In this document: positions 23,011 to 32,098 of the stretch, piece by piece | Layout of the letters: the number at the start of each line of letters is the position of its first letter | Position numbering within the stretch: position 1 is the first letter of the stretch | Assembly (NCBI GenBank): GCA_011174825.1 | Contig: DUEZ01000077.1 | Location: 1 to 64,000, forward strand | Origin: Anaerolineae bacterium | GTDB taxonomy: Bacteria > Chloroflexota > Anaerolineae > Anaerolineales > E44-bin32 | Direction: 5' to 3' | DNA length: 64,000 bases | Made by a program: the position numbers and the translations under genes | Notes under the pieces: generated by a model | What the model saw: only the letters and a program-made list of their open reading frames with translations | Database searches by the model: none | What the model was told of the DNA's origin: nothing

Positions 23011-24366
23011 TCAGTCATCCGGCACGAAAGATTGATAACGTTCCCAAACATTGGGCACAATTTCTTGTGCTCGGGTGGAGACTGCCTTTTCGTCTAATGT
23101 CAACAACAGGCGATCACGCATCAGAAGCCGCCCTGCCACGATGGTCGTGGTTACCATTGAATCATGGAAACCAAAGAGGATGTGCCAAGGTAGATTCCCT
23201 TCAGTTAACGGTGTGGTTGGGTTGTAATCTACCAAGATGAGGTCTGCATACGCTCCTGGCTTGATCACGCCGATTGGGGCTTCGGGGAAGAACAAACCTG
23301 CTAAGGCCGCATTATTTTCGACGGCCATTTCGACGATCTTTTCCCCAGACATCCTTCTTGGATCGCGATGCCACACCTTGTGAACTAAATAGGCCGTCTT
23401 CCATTCCTCCCACATGGCATTCGAAAAACCGTCATTCCCTAAACAAACTCGAACACCTGCCCGCATCATCGATTCTACATCTGAGATACCGACAGCGTTA
23501 TTCATGTTGGATCGAGGTTGATGGGTCACCCAAGTCCTGCTGTCAGCTAAGAGCTCGATCTCGCGGGTATCAACATGCACCGCGTGCACCACAATTGTAC
23601 GATCGCCCAAGATACCGTGTTTTTGCAAACGATCGACAACCCTCATCCCCGATTTCGCAAGGCTATCGTACTCGTCTACGGGATGTTCCGCAACATGTAA
23701 GTGGAAACCAGTGCCACCGGGAGCTGCCGCTCGACATGCGTCAAGTGTTTCATCAGATACCGTCAGGCTGGCATGCAAGCCAAATGTAGCCGCCATGCGA
23801 CCATCGGCGACTTTTCCCTCGCGACACCGCTTGATGAAACGCACATTCTCCTGGATACCCGCTTTCGCCTTTTCAATCCCGTCTCTATCTGTAACCTCAT
23901 AGCAAAGGACACCCCTCAACCCGGCTTCATCCACCGTATCAGCGATGACATCCAGTGAGCCTTCGATCGCGTTCGGAGATGCATGATGATCGATCAATGT
24001 CGTGGTGCCGTGTTTGATCGCATCGATCAGACAAACTAACGCCGAGTAACGGATGTCCTCCTCGGTTAGCGATTTGTCCAGCGGCCACCAAAGTTTTGCC
24101 AAGATATCAGGAAAATCTTTCGGTGGTCGCCCCGGTATCGCCATCCCTCGTGCAAACGCTCCATAGAAGTGAGTATGTGCACAGATGTTGCCTGGCATAA
24201 GCAACTGGCCTTGAGCATCCAATTTCTCAGAGTCCGGATGTCCAGCCACTACTTCCTGTGTTGGACCTAGCTCGGTAATGAGACCATCCTCCAGAACAAT
24301 CGCGTGATCTTTCAGGATTTGATTTGGCGTTCCCCAAGTGATGATGCGGGCGTTATGAATTAACAT
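23011..24366 (-). CDS. ssnA: SsnA-like amidohydrolase/aminohydrolase
   Basis: The 451-residue metal-dependent hydrolase of the amidohydrolase superfamily has MPGNICAHTHFYGAFARGM, with the HxH metal site, then FHLHVAEHPVDEYDS, IVVHAVHVD and CLGNDGFSNAMWEEWK with the catalytic Asp. The NICAHTHFYG pattern and overall length are those of SsnA, encoded in the E. coli purine region next to ygfK/ygfM. Members deaminate or hydrolyse purine-like rings; the exact substrate of SsnA is not settled as far as I know. It sits between the NUDIX gene and the F420 genes. Confidence 0.85.
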   Translation of the reverse strand: MLIHNARIITWGTPNQILKDHAIVLEDGLITELGPTQEVVAGHPDSEKLDAQGQLLMPGNICAHTHFYGAFARGMAIPGRPPKDFPDILAKLWWPLDKSLTEEDIRYSALVCLIDAIKHGTTTLIDHHASPNAIEGSLDVIADTVDEAGLRGVLCYEVTDRDGIEKAKAGIQENVRFIKRCREGKVADGRMAATFGLHASLTVSDETLDACRAAAPGGTGFHLHVAEHPVDEYDSLAKSGMRVVDRLQKHGILGDRTIVVHAVHVDTREIELLADSRTWVTHQPRSNMNNAVGISDVESMMRAGVRVCLGNDGFSNAMWEEWKTAYLVHKVWHRDPRRMSGEKIVEMAVENNAALAGLFFPEAPIGVIKPGAYADLILVDYNPTTPLTEGNLPWHILFGFHDSMVTTTIVAGRLLMRDRLLLTLDEKAVSTRAQEIVPNVWERYQSFVPDD

Positions 24367-24380
24367 TTACAACTCCAAGA

Positions 24381-25037
24381 TCAATCAAAACCCGTTGCGC
24401 GAATTGGATCATGGTACGAAGCTACCGCATCATCGAGATGACGGGGCAGAGTTCGATGAGCTGACAATGGATGGGGCAGGTCATCGAAGGGAAAGAAGCC
24501 CACCTCACTGGTCTCACTGCTCGTTGAGAGTTCATCTGAAAGAGGTTCACAGAGAAAGACGAGTTTATAAGCATGATACAAGGGAAGTGCTGTTTCAATG
24601 CGGTTTGCATCGTACACGCCAACGAGCTTGGTGGCCCTTACCGACAGTCCAGCTTCTTCCAAGACCTCACGCTCGACGGCTACGCGCGGTGATTCACCCA
24701 CATCAGCCCATCCACCAGGGAGAGTCCAGCTATCATCCAATCTTTCACGAACCAAGAGAATCTTCTCCTCACGAAAAACCGCACCCCGCACATCGACCTT
24801 AGGCGTTATGTACCCTGGTTGTGCGGAGAAAGCAACTTCAACCTCCTGCTTCGACATCACACTGTGAGTGGATACAATCTCGGCCGCGATCTCACGTAAT
24901 CGCTCGGCACGAGTGCGTTCGAAGGTATTCTTAGCATAATGGAGACTGGTTTCCGCCAGGGCATGTATCTCGCGGGCCCATTCCAACCAGCGTGATACAC
25001 CCTCAGACATCCCGCCCCCCAAACTGATCCTGTCCAT
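24381..25037 (-). CDS. NUDIX hydrolase with N-terminal helical domain
   Basis: The 218 residues comprise an N-terminal helical part of about 70 residues, which resembles the extra domain of some nucleoside-diphosphate-type NUDIX proteins, and a complete NUDIX box, GWADVGESPRVAVEREVLEE, that fits the GX5EX7REUXEEXGU rule. NUDIX enzymes cleave nucleoside diphosphates linked to another group. Lying between the hydantoinase and SsnA-like genes, it may clean up nucleotides or sanitise the pool. An alternative ATG nine codons later is also preceded by a G-rich run, so the start is uncertain. Confidence 0.83.
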   Translation of the reverse strand: MDRISLGGGMSEGVSRWLEWAREIHALAETSLHYAKNTFERTRAERLREIAAEIVSTHSVMSKQEVEVAFSAQPGYITPKVDVRGAVFREEKILLVRERLDDSWTLPGGWADVGESPRVAVEREVLEEAGLSVRATKLVGVYDANRIETALPLYHAYKLVFLCEPLSDELSTSSETSEVGFFPFDDLPHPLSAHRTLPRHLDDAVASYHDPIRATGFD

Positions 25038-25052
25038 GCGTTTCCATCTTCG

Positions 25053-26474
25053 TTAGATCACCCCGCCGGTCGGTTGTCTCATGATATACCGCCCCATCCC
25101 GGCTCTGCCAAACCACTGCTCATCATCAACGATGATCTGCCCGCGGAGGAATACCTTCTCGGGATATCCAACCAACTCCCATCCCTCATAAAGGTTGTAA
25201 TCCGTACGGTGATGAGCGTGTGCTAACCCATATTTAAGTGGTCGATGGGGATCCCAGATCACGATGTCAGCGTCGGATCCAGGGAGCAGCGCACCTTTTT
25301 GGGGATAAAGTCCAAAGATCTTCGCCGGGTTTGTGCTGGTTAACGCTACGAACTGATTAGGGGTTAGCCTCCCTTTGCCGACCCCATATGTCCACATGAT
25401 CGGTAATCTATCGCCAACGCCAGGCAAACCGTTCGGGATTTTCGTGAAGTCTTCGCTCCCTAATTCCTTTCCCGGAATCGCAATCCATTCACCCTCATAC
25501 TCAATTGCGCGCGTACCGTCAAAGAAAAATGGACAATGATCCGTGCCAATGGTTTGAAGCCCTCCATCAACCAACCCATCCCACAGCGCTTCGTTGTCCT
25601 CTTCCTTTCTAAGCGGTGGTGAGCAGATCCACTTCGCTCCATCCGGTCTTTCTAGATATTCTTCAGTGAAGAAGAGGTACTGCGGACAAGTTTCACCCAT
25701 CACAGGCAATCCCCTCGCTTGTCCATAGCGGATCTGGTCCAAGCCACCAGCGGTGTTGACATGTACGATGTATAGTGAGGCATTGGCCTGTTCCGCTAAC
25801 GCGATCCCGCGCAAAACGGATTCCACTGCCCCCCAAGCCGGTCGGGTGTAGGCATGCCAAATGGGTTCGGTATGACCCGCAGCTAAGGCATCGGCGGTAA
25901 GGACCTCGATCACGTCCCCGTTCTCAGCGTGCATCATGGTCAGGATGCTGTGCTTCGAACATAAGCGCATGACCTTTAAGATCTCACCGTCCTGCAACCT
26001 CAGTCGATCGTTGTAGGCCGTGAACACCTTAACCGATGCGATCCCCTCGTCAATCAAACGCGGGATCTCTGAAATAATATTCTCATCCAGGCGAGTGATG
26101 TTCATGTGGAAGCTGAAGTCGACGGTCGCCTTTAGGTCAGCCTTTTCGTGCCAGGCATCGATGGATTCCTGGAGTGTGGGATGATCTTGAGGGACGAAAT
26201 CGATAACGGTCGTCGTGCCTCCAAATGCGGCTGCCTTCAGGCCGGTATAGTGATCATCCGAGCAGACGGTGTCAAACATCGGTAGGTCAAAATGTGTGTG
26301 GGGATCGATACCGCCGGGCATCACGAACTTCCCGGAGGCGTCGATGATCTCAGCATCAGGCACATCCATTTCTTGACCTGTGGCGACGATCTTCTCGCCC
26401 TCGATCAAAAGGTCTGCCTTGATCGTCCCTCCAGTACCAATCAACATTCCCGAACGAATAAGTTTATATACCAA
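25053..26474 (-). CDS. hyuA: Dihydropyrimidinase / hydantoinase family cyclic amidohydrolase
   Basis: This 473-residue cyclic amidohydrolase opens the rings of dihydropyrimidines, hydantoins or related compounds. It shows MPGGIDPHTHFDLPM with the HxH metal pair, ASVKVFTAY with the carboxylated Lys bridge, MMHAENGD, YIVHVNTAGG and IGTDHCPF with the catalytic Asp. The start is a TTG with AGGGG nine bases upstream; the family N-terminus (LIRSGMLIGTGGT) requires it. It heads the minus-strand run. E. coli hyuA (ygeZ) occupies a similar place in the purine region. The true substrate could be allantoin-like or a hydantoin. Confidence 0.9.
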   Translation of the reverse strand: MVYKLIRSGMLIGTGGTIKADLLIEGEKIVATGQEMDVPDAEIIDASGKFVMPGGIDPHTHFDLPMFDTVCSDDHYTGLKAAAFGGTTTVIDFVPQDHPTLQESIDAWHEKADLKATVDFSFHMNITRLDENIISEIPRLIDEGIASVKVFTAYNDRLRLQDGEILKVMRLCSKHSILTMMHAENGDVIEVLTADALAAGHTEPIWHAYTRPAWGAVESVLRGIALAEQANASLYIVHVNTAGGLDQIRYGQARGLPVMGETCPQYLFFTEEYLERPDGAKWICSPPLRKEEDNEALWDGLVDGGLQTIGTDHCPFFFDGTRAIEYEGEWIAIPGKELGSEDFTKIPNGLPGVGDRLPIMWTYGVGKGRLTPNQFVALTSTNPAKIFGLYPQKGALLPGSDADIVIWDPHRPLKYGLAHAHHRTDYNLYEGWELVGYPEKVFLRGQIIVDDEQWFGRAGMGRYIMRQPTGGVI

Positions 26475-26739
26475 AGTTGCTTACCCCTGGTCATACGGCT
26501 TGTATGTTGATGTCTACTGACAACTTTCAATTATAGTCGTGAATAGATAATGACTCCACCGATAAAAGGTCCTCCACGCGAGGAGGACTAATATATGTGG
26601 GGGTGCGGGCTTCGCTCGCACCCCCACATGTACCCCTACCCACTCCTCGAGTGTGTTTTCCAGTGAAGTCAGATAATGGAAAAAAAAGCGGGAAATTGCG
26701 TTTAGGGACGAAAAACGAAAAATCGGCAGGCATAATTCC
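26475..26739. other. Upstream region of the hyuA run, holding a foldback element
   Basis: Apart from the 119 bp element at 26552-26670 I find no gene. A promoter for hyuA should lie here, but I cannot single out a convincing pair of boxes. Confidence 0.5.
26552..26670. mobile_element. 119 bp foldback element, copy 2
   Basis: GACTCCACCGATAAAAGG at the left and CTCGAGTGTGTTTTCCAGTG at the right match the ends of the other two copies. The central palindrome TATATGTGGGGGTGCGGGC / GCTCGCACCCCCACATGTA is well kept. It lies upstream of hyuA in the same orientation as copy 3. Confidence 0.75.
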
Positions 26740-27201
26740 CTAAGGTTTCGTGCCCCTTTCTCGCAACAGCAGATCGCGAGTCTGGGATGACGACACTCGT
26801 AAATCCTTGATCTCGTGCGCTCCTAGAAGACGTCCGCCGGTAGTGTAGAGAAATGTAAGCCGTCGCCATCGCCGGGAAGGTATCGGCATCGGCAATTGTA
26901 CAAGCGGTCCCAACTGAATTTTAAAATATGGCTCATCCGTGCGCAGGTGATCTGGTTCGTCGCGAAGCAGTTCGCGACGCCTTACCAGTTCATGCCCCCT
27001 GACGCGCGCCAGGTAGCGGATAGACCATTTCTCGTCCCCAAAAGCGCTTGTCAAATAGAACGCGATCCAATCCACGCGCAATGTCTTGGGAGCCGACGCC
27101 ACCGGAATCCGATACCAGCCCAACACACGCGCGATCTCGAGATCGCGCGGATCAGTCATTACAGCTACAAGTATAAGATCGTCGGGGTGGATTTCGGTCA
27201 T
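26740..27201 (-). CDS. Conserved-looking hypothetical protein, 153 residues
   Basis: I do not recognise a family. The protein is soluble, with an Arg-rich C-terminal half. It contains DPRDLEIARVLGWYRIPV, WIAFYLTSAFGDEKWSIRYLA and PYFKIQLGPLVQLP. The mixed strand/aromatic pattern could be a PUA/EVE-like small beta domain, a guess from shape only. It has the strand and coding character of its neighbours. A T-rich -10-like site lies upstream. Confidence 0.65.
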   Translation of the reverse strand: MTEIHPDDLILVAVMTDPRDLEIARVLGWYRIPVASAPKTLRVDWIAFYLTSAFGDEKWSIRYLARVRGHELVRRRELLRDEPDHLRTDEPYFKIQLGPLVQLPMPIPSRRWRRLTFLYTTGGRLLGAHEIKDLRVSSSQTRDLLLRERGTKP

Positions 27202-27269
27202 CTCTCCCCCTTTCCATGACCGTTTTTACATCCTGGGATGAGGCTCGATCGTAGAGATCAAGCTCATTG

Positions 27270-27278
27270 TAGCACAGG
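27270..27278 (-). promoter_or_regulatory. Candidate extended -10 upstream of the 153-residue gene
   Basis: On the minus strand TGCTACAAT fits the extended -10 pattern about 70 bases before the ATG at 27201. No good -35 box is at the right distance. Confidence 0.3.
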
Positions 27279-27364
27279 CTATGTCCAAGGACGCTCCCAA
27301 CCACCTCCCAAACACAGAAATTGCGGCGCCTTCACAATTAGTGTATTCGAGAGAAACACAAATT

Positions 27365-28828
27365 CTAAGGAAGTAAACCTACCCTCTCGTTGAACGAAAT
27401 GATCAAATCATCGATCTCTGGAACCTGACCTTGAATGTTCGTCCAATACTCCCGAAGATACCACTGGTCCATGATCTCTTCGTAGGTTTTACCTTGTTGT
27501 TCAACCCAGGTGAAATATTTTAGGTTGTGAATGCGGCGCTGATCCGTAAAACGTAAATCAAGTAGATTATCTGTGGTCAAGCCTAGAAGGTAGCGGGCAT
27601 GATCAGCTGCGGCTTCACACTCAGTGTACTCACCGTGTTCCTCGTGCATCTCCCGCAATCTACTCTGATAGAGTTCCATTGAATCTGTAAATACCGTCAA
27701 TATGACGTCATGTGGGCCTAATTCATAATACTTGGCAAACTTGATCGCCATCGATAGGTTGGCAATACTCGAAAAACCTAGTAAGTCCAATTGTTCAGTA
27801 AAGGTTTCTGGAACGCCCTGATTTACCAGGTATGCTTTCCCAGTCGGTTCGTTGAACAACCGAGCCAGATTCACGATCACGTTGTCATCAAGTGCCATCA
27901 CGATGTCGGTGTTCTTGACGTTGTGGATCCAAGGTACATGCTTGTCACCAATCCCCTCAATGCGGTGTGCCCCGAAGCCATTCTCGATAAGCGTCGGGCA
28001 TTGAAGAGCTTCTCCGGCTGCGATCTTACTGGTGGGAAAGATTTGCTTCATATAATCGCCGCAACCGATCGTGCCTGCAGAGCCTGTGGTCAACACCACA
28101 CCTCGGTATGCGTCCTGCGGACCTAGCTCAGCTTCCAGCACCTCTTCCATCGCGTGTCCCGTAACCTCATAGTGCCAGAGATAATTGCCGAACTCATCAA
28201 ATTGATTGAAAACAACGATGTCTTGCCGTGTTTGCTTTAACTCCCATGTCTTGTCGAAGATCTCCTTGACATTGGACTCGCTTCCCGGGGTGGCGATCAC
28301 TTCCCCGGCTACCTTTGAAAGCCATTCGAAACGCTCACGGCTCATACCTTCCGGAAGGATGGCGATCGATTCACAAGCTAACAAAGATGCATCATACGCT
28401 CCGCCACGGCAGTAATTTCCGGTCGATGGCCATACCGCTTTATCGGTCGTTGGGTCGAACTGGCCTGTAACCAAGCGAGGGACGAGGCAGCCGAAGGTCG
28501 CTCCGACCTTGTGAGATCCAGTGGGAAACCACTTTCCCACCAAGGCGATAATTCGGGCTTCTACTCCCGTCAGGCTTGTAGGGATTTCGAGGTAGTTCGC
28601 CCCTCCAAAAGAACCGCCCTTGGATACGGGCTCGTTCTTCCATGTGATACGGAAAAGGTTGCGGGACCCCAAATCCCAAAGCCCAATGCCCCGCAACTCC
28701 TCCTTGATCCTTTCGGGGATTAATGCTGGATCTTTCATTTGTGCGAAGGTGGGGATGATGATATCTCGCTCACGTGCCCGCTCAACCGTTCGTTCTAACC
28801 GCTCTTCAGAAACCGAAAGATCAATCAT
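27365..28828 (-). CDS. PLP-dependent lyase/synthase of the cysteine synthase/tryptophan synthase-beta fold
   Basis: The protein has about 487 residues from the ATG at 28828, which follows AGGAAAGGAG; the track start is a TTG. It is a fold-type II PLP enzyme: GSHKVGATFG has the Schiff-base Lys, STGNYCRGGAYDAS forms the substrate/phosphate loop, and TTGSAGTIGCGDYMKQIFP the glycine-rich PLP phosphate cup. It is longer than diaminopropionate ammonia-lyase (YgeX), the PLP enzyme of the E. coli purine region, and is not clearly that protein. It may release ammonia from an amino acid made in ring breakdown, but the substrate is unknown. Confidence 0.75.
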   Translation of the reverse strand: MIDLSVSEERLERTVERARERDIIIPTFAQMKDPALIPERIKEELRGIGLWDLGSRNLFRITWKNEPVSKGGSFGGANYLEIPTSLTGVEARIIALVGKWFPTGSHKVGATFGCLVPRLVTGQFDPTTDKAVWPSTGNYCRGGAYDASLLACESIAILPEGMSRERFEWLSKVAGEVIATPGSESNVKEIFDKTWELKQTRQDIVVFNQFDEFGNYLWHYEVTGHAMEEVLEAELGPQDAYRGVVLTTGSAGTIGCGDYMKQIFPTSKIAAGEALQCPTLIENGFGAHRIEGIGDKHVPWIHNVKNTDIVMALDDNVIVNLARLFNEPTGKAYLVNQGVPETFTEQLDLLGFSSIANLSMAIKFAKYYELGPHDVILTVFTDSMELYQSRLREMHEEHGEYTECEAAADHARYLLGLTTDNLLDLRFTDQRRIHNLKYFTWVEQQGKTYEEIMDQWYLREYWTNIQGQVPEIDDLIISFNERVGLLP

Positions 28829-28857
28829 TTGACCGACGGGCTCCTTTCCTGGTCTAC

Positions 28858-29811
28858 TCAATCAGATTCAATCGCTTCATGCGTTTCGCGCACAATATAC
28901 AGCGGTCTTCCTTTTACCTCATCATATAACCGACCCACATACTCCCCTAGGATGCCGAGTGAAATCAATTGGACTCCACCTAAGAAGAGTACGGCGATCA
29001 ATGTGGTTGCTTGGCCAAAGAAAGCCTGATTTCCTGCCAGTCTCAGCACAATCACGACCGGAATGGCGAGTGCACTGATACCAGCGCAAACAAATCCGAA
29101 GTATGTCGCAAGTTGGAGAGGGAAGTACGAGAAACCTGTGATGGCGTTCAGCGCGAGGCGCAGCATCTTTCTAAATGGATACTTGGTTTCCCCTGCATAG
29201 CGCGCCGCACGTTTATAGGGTACACCAATTTGTCTGAAGCCTACCCAGGCCGCCATTCCGCGGGGGAACCGATGACGCTCCCGCATGGTATTTAAAGTGT
29301 CCACAACCTTACGATCTAATAGTCGAAAATCACCCGTGTCGAGTGGAATGCTCACATCTGTTATTTGGTTAATCAACCGGTAGAAAAATGCAGCTGTGAT
29401 CTTTTTAAACCAGGATTCTCCTACCCTCTCTTCACGCACCGCGTAGACAACCTCATATCCTTCTCGCCATTTTGTTACCAGGTCGGTGATCACCTCGGGC
29501 GGGTCCTGTAAATCAGCATCCATGATGATGACCACCTCGCCCCGGGAATAATCCAATCCTGCAGTGATGGCGATCTGATGGCCAAAGTTGCGAGCAAAGA
29601 TGACCGCTCGAACACGATTGTCTTCAGCGGACAACGATCGGATGACCTCAGTCGAACCGTCTGTACTGCCATCGTCGACGAGAATCAACTCCCAATGTTC
29701 GCCTAAGTTTTCCATCACTGCACGAACCCGGGGGTAGAGTTCGGGTAGAGATTCAACCTCGTTGTATACGGGAACCGCGATCGAGAAAGTCACAGGTCTT
29801 TTCGAATCCAT
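28858..29811 (-). CDS. Family 2 glycosyltransferase, DPM1/GtrB-like membrane protein
   Basis: About 317 residues. The GT-A domain has [41 protein letters not shown] and a [11 protein letters not shown] loop. Two C-terminal membrane segments follow ([20 protein letters not shown] and [20 protein letters not shown]). This type transfers a sugar from a nucleotide sugar to polyprenyl phosphate at the cytoplasmic membrane. I use the ATG at 29811, which follows GAGGGGCGG. It looks out of place between PLP enzymes and may have been inserted there. Confidence 0.85.
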   Translation of the reverse strand: MDSKRPVTFSIAVPVYNEVESLPELYPRVRAVMENLGEHWELILVDDGSTDGSTEVIRSLSAEDNRVRAVIFARNFGHQIAITAGLDYSRGEVVIIMDADLQDPPEVITDLVTKWREGYEVVYAVREERVGESWFKKITAAFFYRLINQITDVSIPLDTGDFRLLDRKVVDTLNTMRERHRFPRGMAAWVGFRQIGVPYKRAARYAGETKYPFRKMLRLALNAITGFSYFPLQLATYFGFVCAGISALAIPVVIVLRLAGNQAFFGQATTLIAVLFLGGVQLISLGILGEYVGRLYDEVKGRPLYIVRETHEAIESD

Positions 29812-29838
29812 TTTTCCGCCCCTCACAAAAAGCATAGG

Positions 29839-31107
29839 CTAAAGCAAAGCCTTTTCAAGAGCCTCCAGTTTTGGTTCAATGATAATTGCCTCACCGGCTG
29901 CCTTCATCGCGGCGTTTACATCCTTCAATCCACTTCCGGTGTTGAGAACGACGATATTTTCCATCGGTCCAACATGACCGTCGGATAAAGCCCTGATCAA
30001 TCCAGCATACGAGGCTGCACCCGCTGGCTCTGCAAAGACCGCTGCTTTTTGGGCCAATTCCCGCACTGCCTCTAGGATATCCTCATCTTGCACCGCGAGG
30101 AAAGCCCCTCCCGTCTCGGTCGCTGCTCGTACGGCACGTAATCCGTCTCGGGGCAGATCCACAGAGATGCTATCCGCCAAAGTCTGCGCCTTTACAGGCT
30201 TGATCTCTTCTGTCCCGCTTGTGAAGGCATTGTAAATCGCTGCCGATCCATGCGATTGGACCCCATACAATCGGGGAACACGTCCAATCCATCCTAGTTC
30301 GTATAAATCTTTAAACCCTTTATGCAACCCAGAGATGATGTTGCCATCACCGACAGAAACGAACACCACATCGGGAGTCTCCCATTGTAGAGGCGGTTCG
30401 CGAACCATCCCTTCAGCGCGGGTTAATTGCTCACAAATTTCAAAAGCGGCCGTCTTTTTTCCCTCGGCTGTAAAGGGGTTATATCCGGTATTGCGACAGT
30501 ACCACCCGAAAGCCTCAGCGGCTTCCAGGGTGAGGTCAAAGGCTTGATCGTAACTGCCTTCGATCAGGAACACTCGGGCACCAAAGATCAGCAATTGGGC
30601 TACCTTAGCTTGAGGCGCGGTTTGAGGAGCAAGGATCACCGCCGGCATCCCGACTGCCGCAGCCATCCCAGCCAGCGCTGCGCCGGCGTTCCCGGTGGAG
30701 GCCGTGACCACCACCTCTGCTCCGATGGCCTGTGCTCTTGCGACAACGACTGCGCTGGCACGGTCTTTGAACGACGCGGTGGGGTTTCGCCCATCGTCTT
30801 TCAACCACAGATTGGACAAACCCAGTTCCTCCGCCAATCTGGAGGGAGCAAAGAGCGGTGTCCAGCCAACGGCGCGCAAGGGAGTGTCGAGATGGCCAGG
30901 ATCATCCACAGGGAGAAGCGGCAAGTAACGCCAAATTGAGCTCTCTGTCGAAGCCATCAAATCTGAAAGTTTAGTCCGATCACGGATGCGCTCATAATCG
31001 AGGGTGATATCGAGGTTACCGCCATCTACTGGACAGGTGTAGGTAACCGCATCCGGATCGTACTCTGCACCGCACATTGAACAGCGATAGCCCAGGAAGG
31101 TGCCCAA
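29839..31107 (-). CDS. thrC: Threonine synthase-like PLP enzyme with N-terminal zinc ribbon
   Basis: The 422 residues begin with a four-Cys ribbon (CSMCGAEY, then TCPVD). The PLP fold follows, with NPTASFKDRA carrying the Schiff-base Lys, TASTGNAGAALAGMAA and VSVGDGNIISGLHKGF. These fit threonine synthase, which makes threonine from O-phosphohomoserine. The start is a TTG with GGAGGGG six bases upstream. No other threonine genes are nearby. In this context it could serve a related lyase reaction, so the gene name is tentative. Confidence 0.8.
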   Translation of the reverse strand: MGTFLGYRCSMCGAEYDPDAVTYTCPVDGGNLDITLDYERIRDRTKLSDLMASTESSIWRYLPLLPVDDPGHLDTPLRAVGWTPLFAPSRLAEELGLSNLWLKDDGRNPTASFKDRASAVVVARAQAIGAEVVVTASTGNAGAALAGMAAAVGMPAVILAPQTAPQAKVAQLLIFGARVFLIEGSYDQAFDLTLEAAEAFGWYCRNTGYNPFTAEGKKTAAFEICEQLTRAEGMVREPPLQWETPDVVFVSVGDGNIISGLHKGFKDLYELGWIGRVPRLYGVQSHGSAAIYNAFTSGTEEIKPVKAQTLADSISVDLPRDGLRAVRAATETGGAFLAVQDEDILEAVRELAQKAAVFAEPAGAASYAGLIRALSDGHVGPMENIVVLNTGSGLKDVNAAMKAAGEAIIIEPKLEALEKALL

Positions 31108-31108
31108 T

Positions 31109-32098
31109 CTATTCCCCTCCCGATTCGCCGGGGATGAACAAAGTGCCTAAAGCACCAGGAGGTCTTACTCTGAGCAGCTGCCGTAATCGAGATTGGAACC
31201 TTCGAGGCGCAAGTACGATGAGACGATCGGTTGCGTCACTGCCAACCAACAACAAGACCGCGATCATCAACACCCAGGGTGTGGCATTGAATACAACCAC
31301 TGATTCTTCAGGGAAGCTTCGTTGTAGAGCCGCCGCCAAAGCTTTGCTCGCACCAAATAGCAACGCGCCAAAAGCTCCACGAATAGGTGACCAACCCCCA
31401 AAGATGACAATTGCCAAAGCGATCCAACCAAGACCACGGGTGTGGCCTTCGCTCCAGCCGAGTTTGATGTCAAGGGAATACGCTGCACCAGCGATACCAA
31501 CCAACGATCCGCCAACCAAAGTATAGATATAGCGTAATCGATTGACGTTAATGCCCCGCACAAAGCCCGCCTCAGGCCGCTCACCTGCGCTACGTAATCG
31601 AAGGCCATGTTGGGTTCGGAACATCCACCACCAAGTTATACCTACCAGAATGAATGCAAAGTAGACCACCGGATCGTGGTCAAAAAATATAGGGCCAAGG
31701 ATGGGGATGTCCTTCAACAGCGGAATGCCAAGATGCGAAACTTTCTGGCCAGGGATTCGAGTATAGTTTTGACCCAGGAAGGCACTAAGTTCATCACCAA
31801 GCAATGTCAATACAAAGCCAACAGCAAATTGATCCTTGCGTAGACGAATAGAGCCAAAGGCGATGATAAAGGCGAACAGGGCGCCCACCCCAGCTGCCGC
31901 TAGAAATCCCACCCATACACTCTCGCTAAGCAGACCTGCGACAAAACCAACCATAGCGGACAGTAGCATGGTGCCATCAAGCGAAAGGTTCACCACCCCT
32001 GCTCGTTCTGTAATGGTCTCCCCGCAGACTGCAATCGCGAGAGGGGTGGATTGCAGCACGATCGATGATAGTATCCTTACTAATTCCGAATCACTCAT
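31109..32098 (-). CDS. BMP-family (nucleoside-type) ABC importer, permease 2
   Basis: The 329 residues are almost entirely hydrophobic segments, with GETITERAGVVNLSLDGTMLL near the N-terminus, a hallmark of the YufQ/NupQ group, and ALAIVIFGGWSPIRGAFGALLFGA near the end. Together with its partner permease it forms the membrane channel. It overlaps the upstream permease gene by eight bases, and its stop is one base before the threonine synthase-like gene. Confidence 0.9.
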   Translation of the reverse strand: MSDSELVRILSSIVLQSTPLAIAVCGETITERAGVVNLSLDGTMLLSAMVGFVAGLLSESVWVGFLAAAGVGALFAFIIAFGSIRLRKDQFAVGFVLTLLGDELSAFLGQNYTRIPGQKVSHLGIPLLKDIPILGPIFFDHDPVVYFAFILVGITWWWMFRTQHGLRLRSAGERPEAGFVRGINVNRLRYIYTLVGGSLVGIAGAAYSLDIKLGWSEGHTRGLGWIALAIVIFGGWSPIRGAFGALLFGASKALAAALQRSFPEESVVVFNATPWVLMIAVLLLVGSDATDRLIVLAPRRFQSRLRQLLRVRPPGALGTLFIPGESGGE

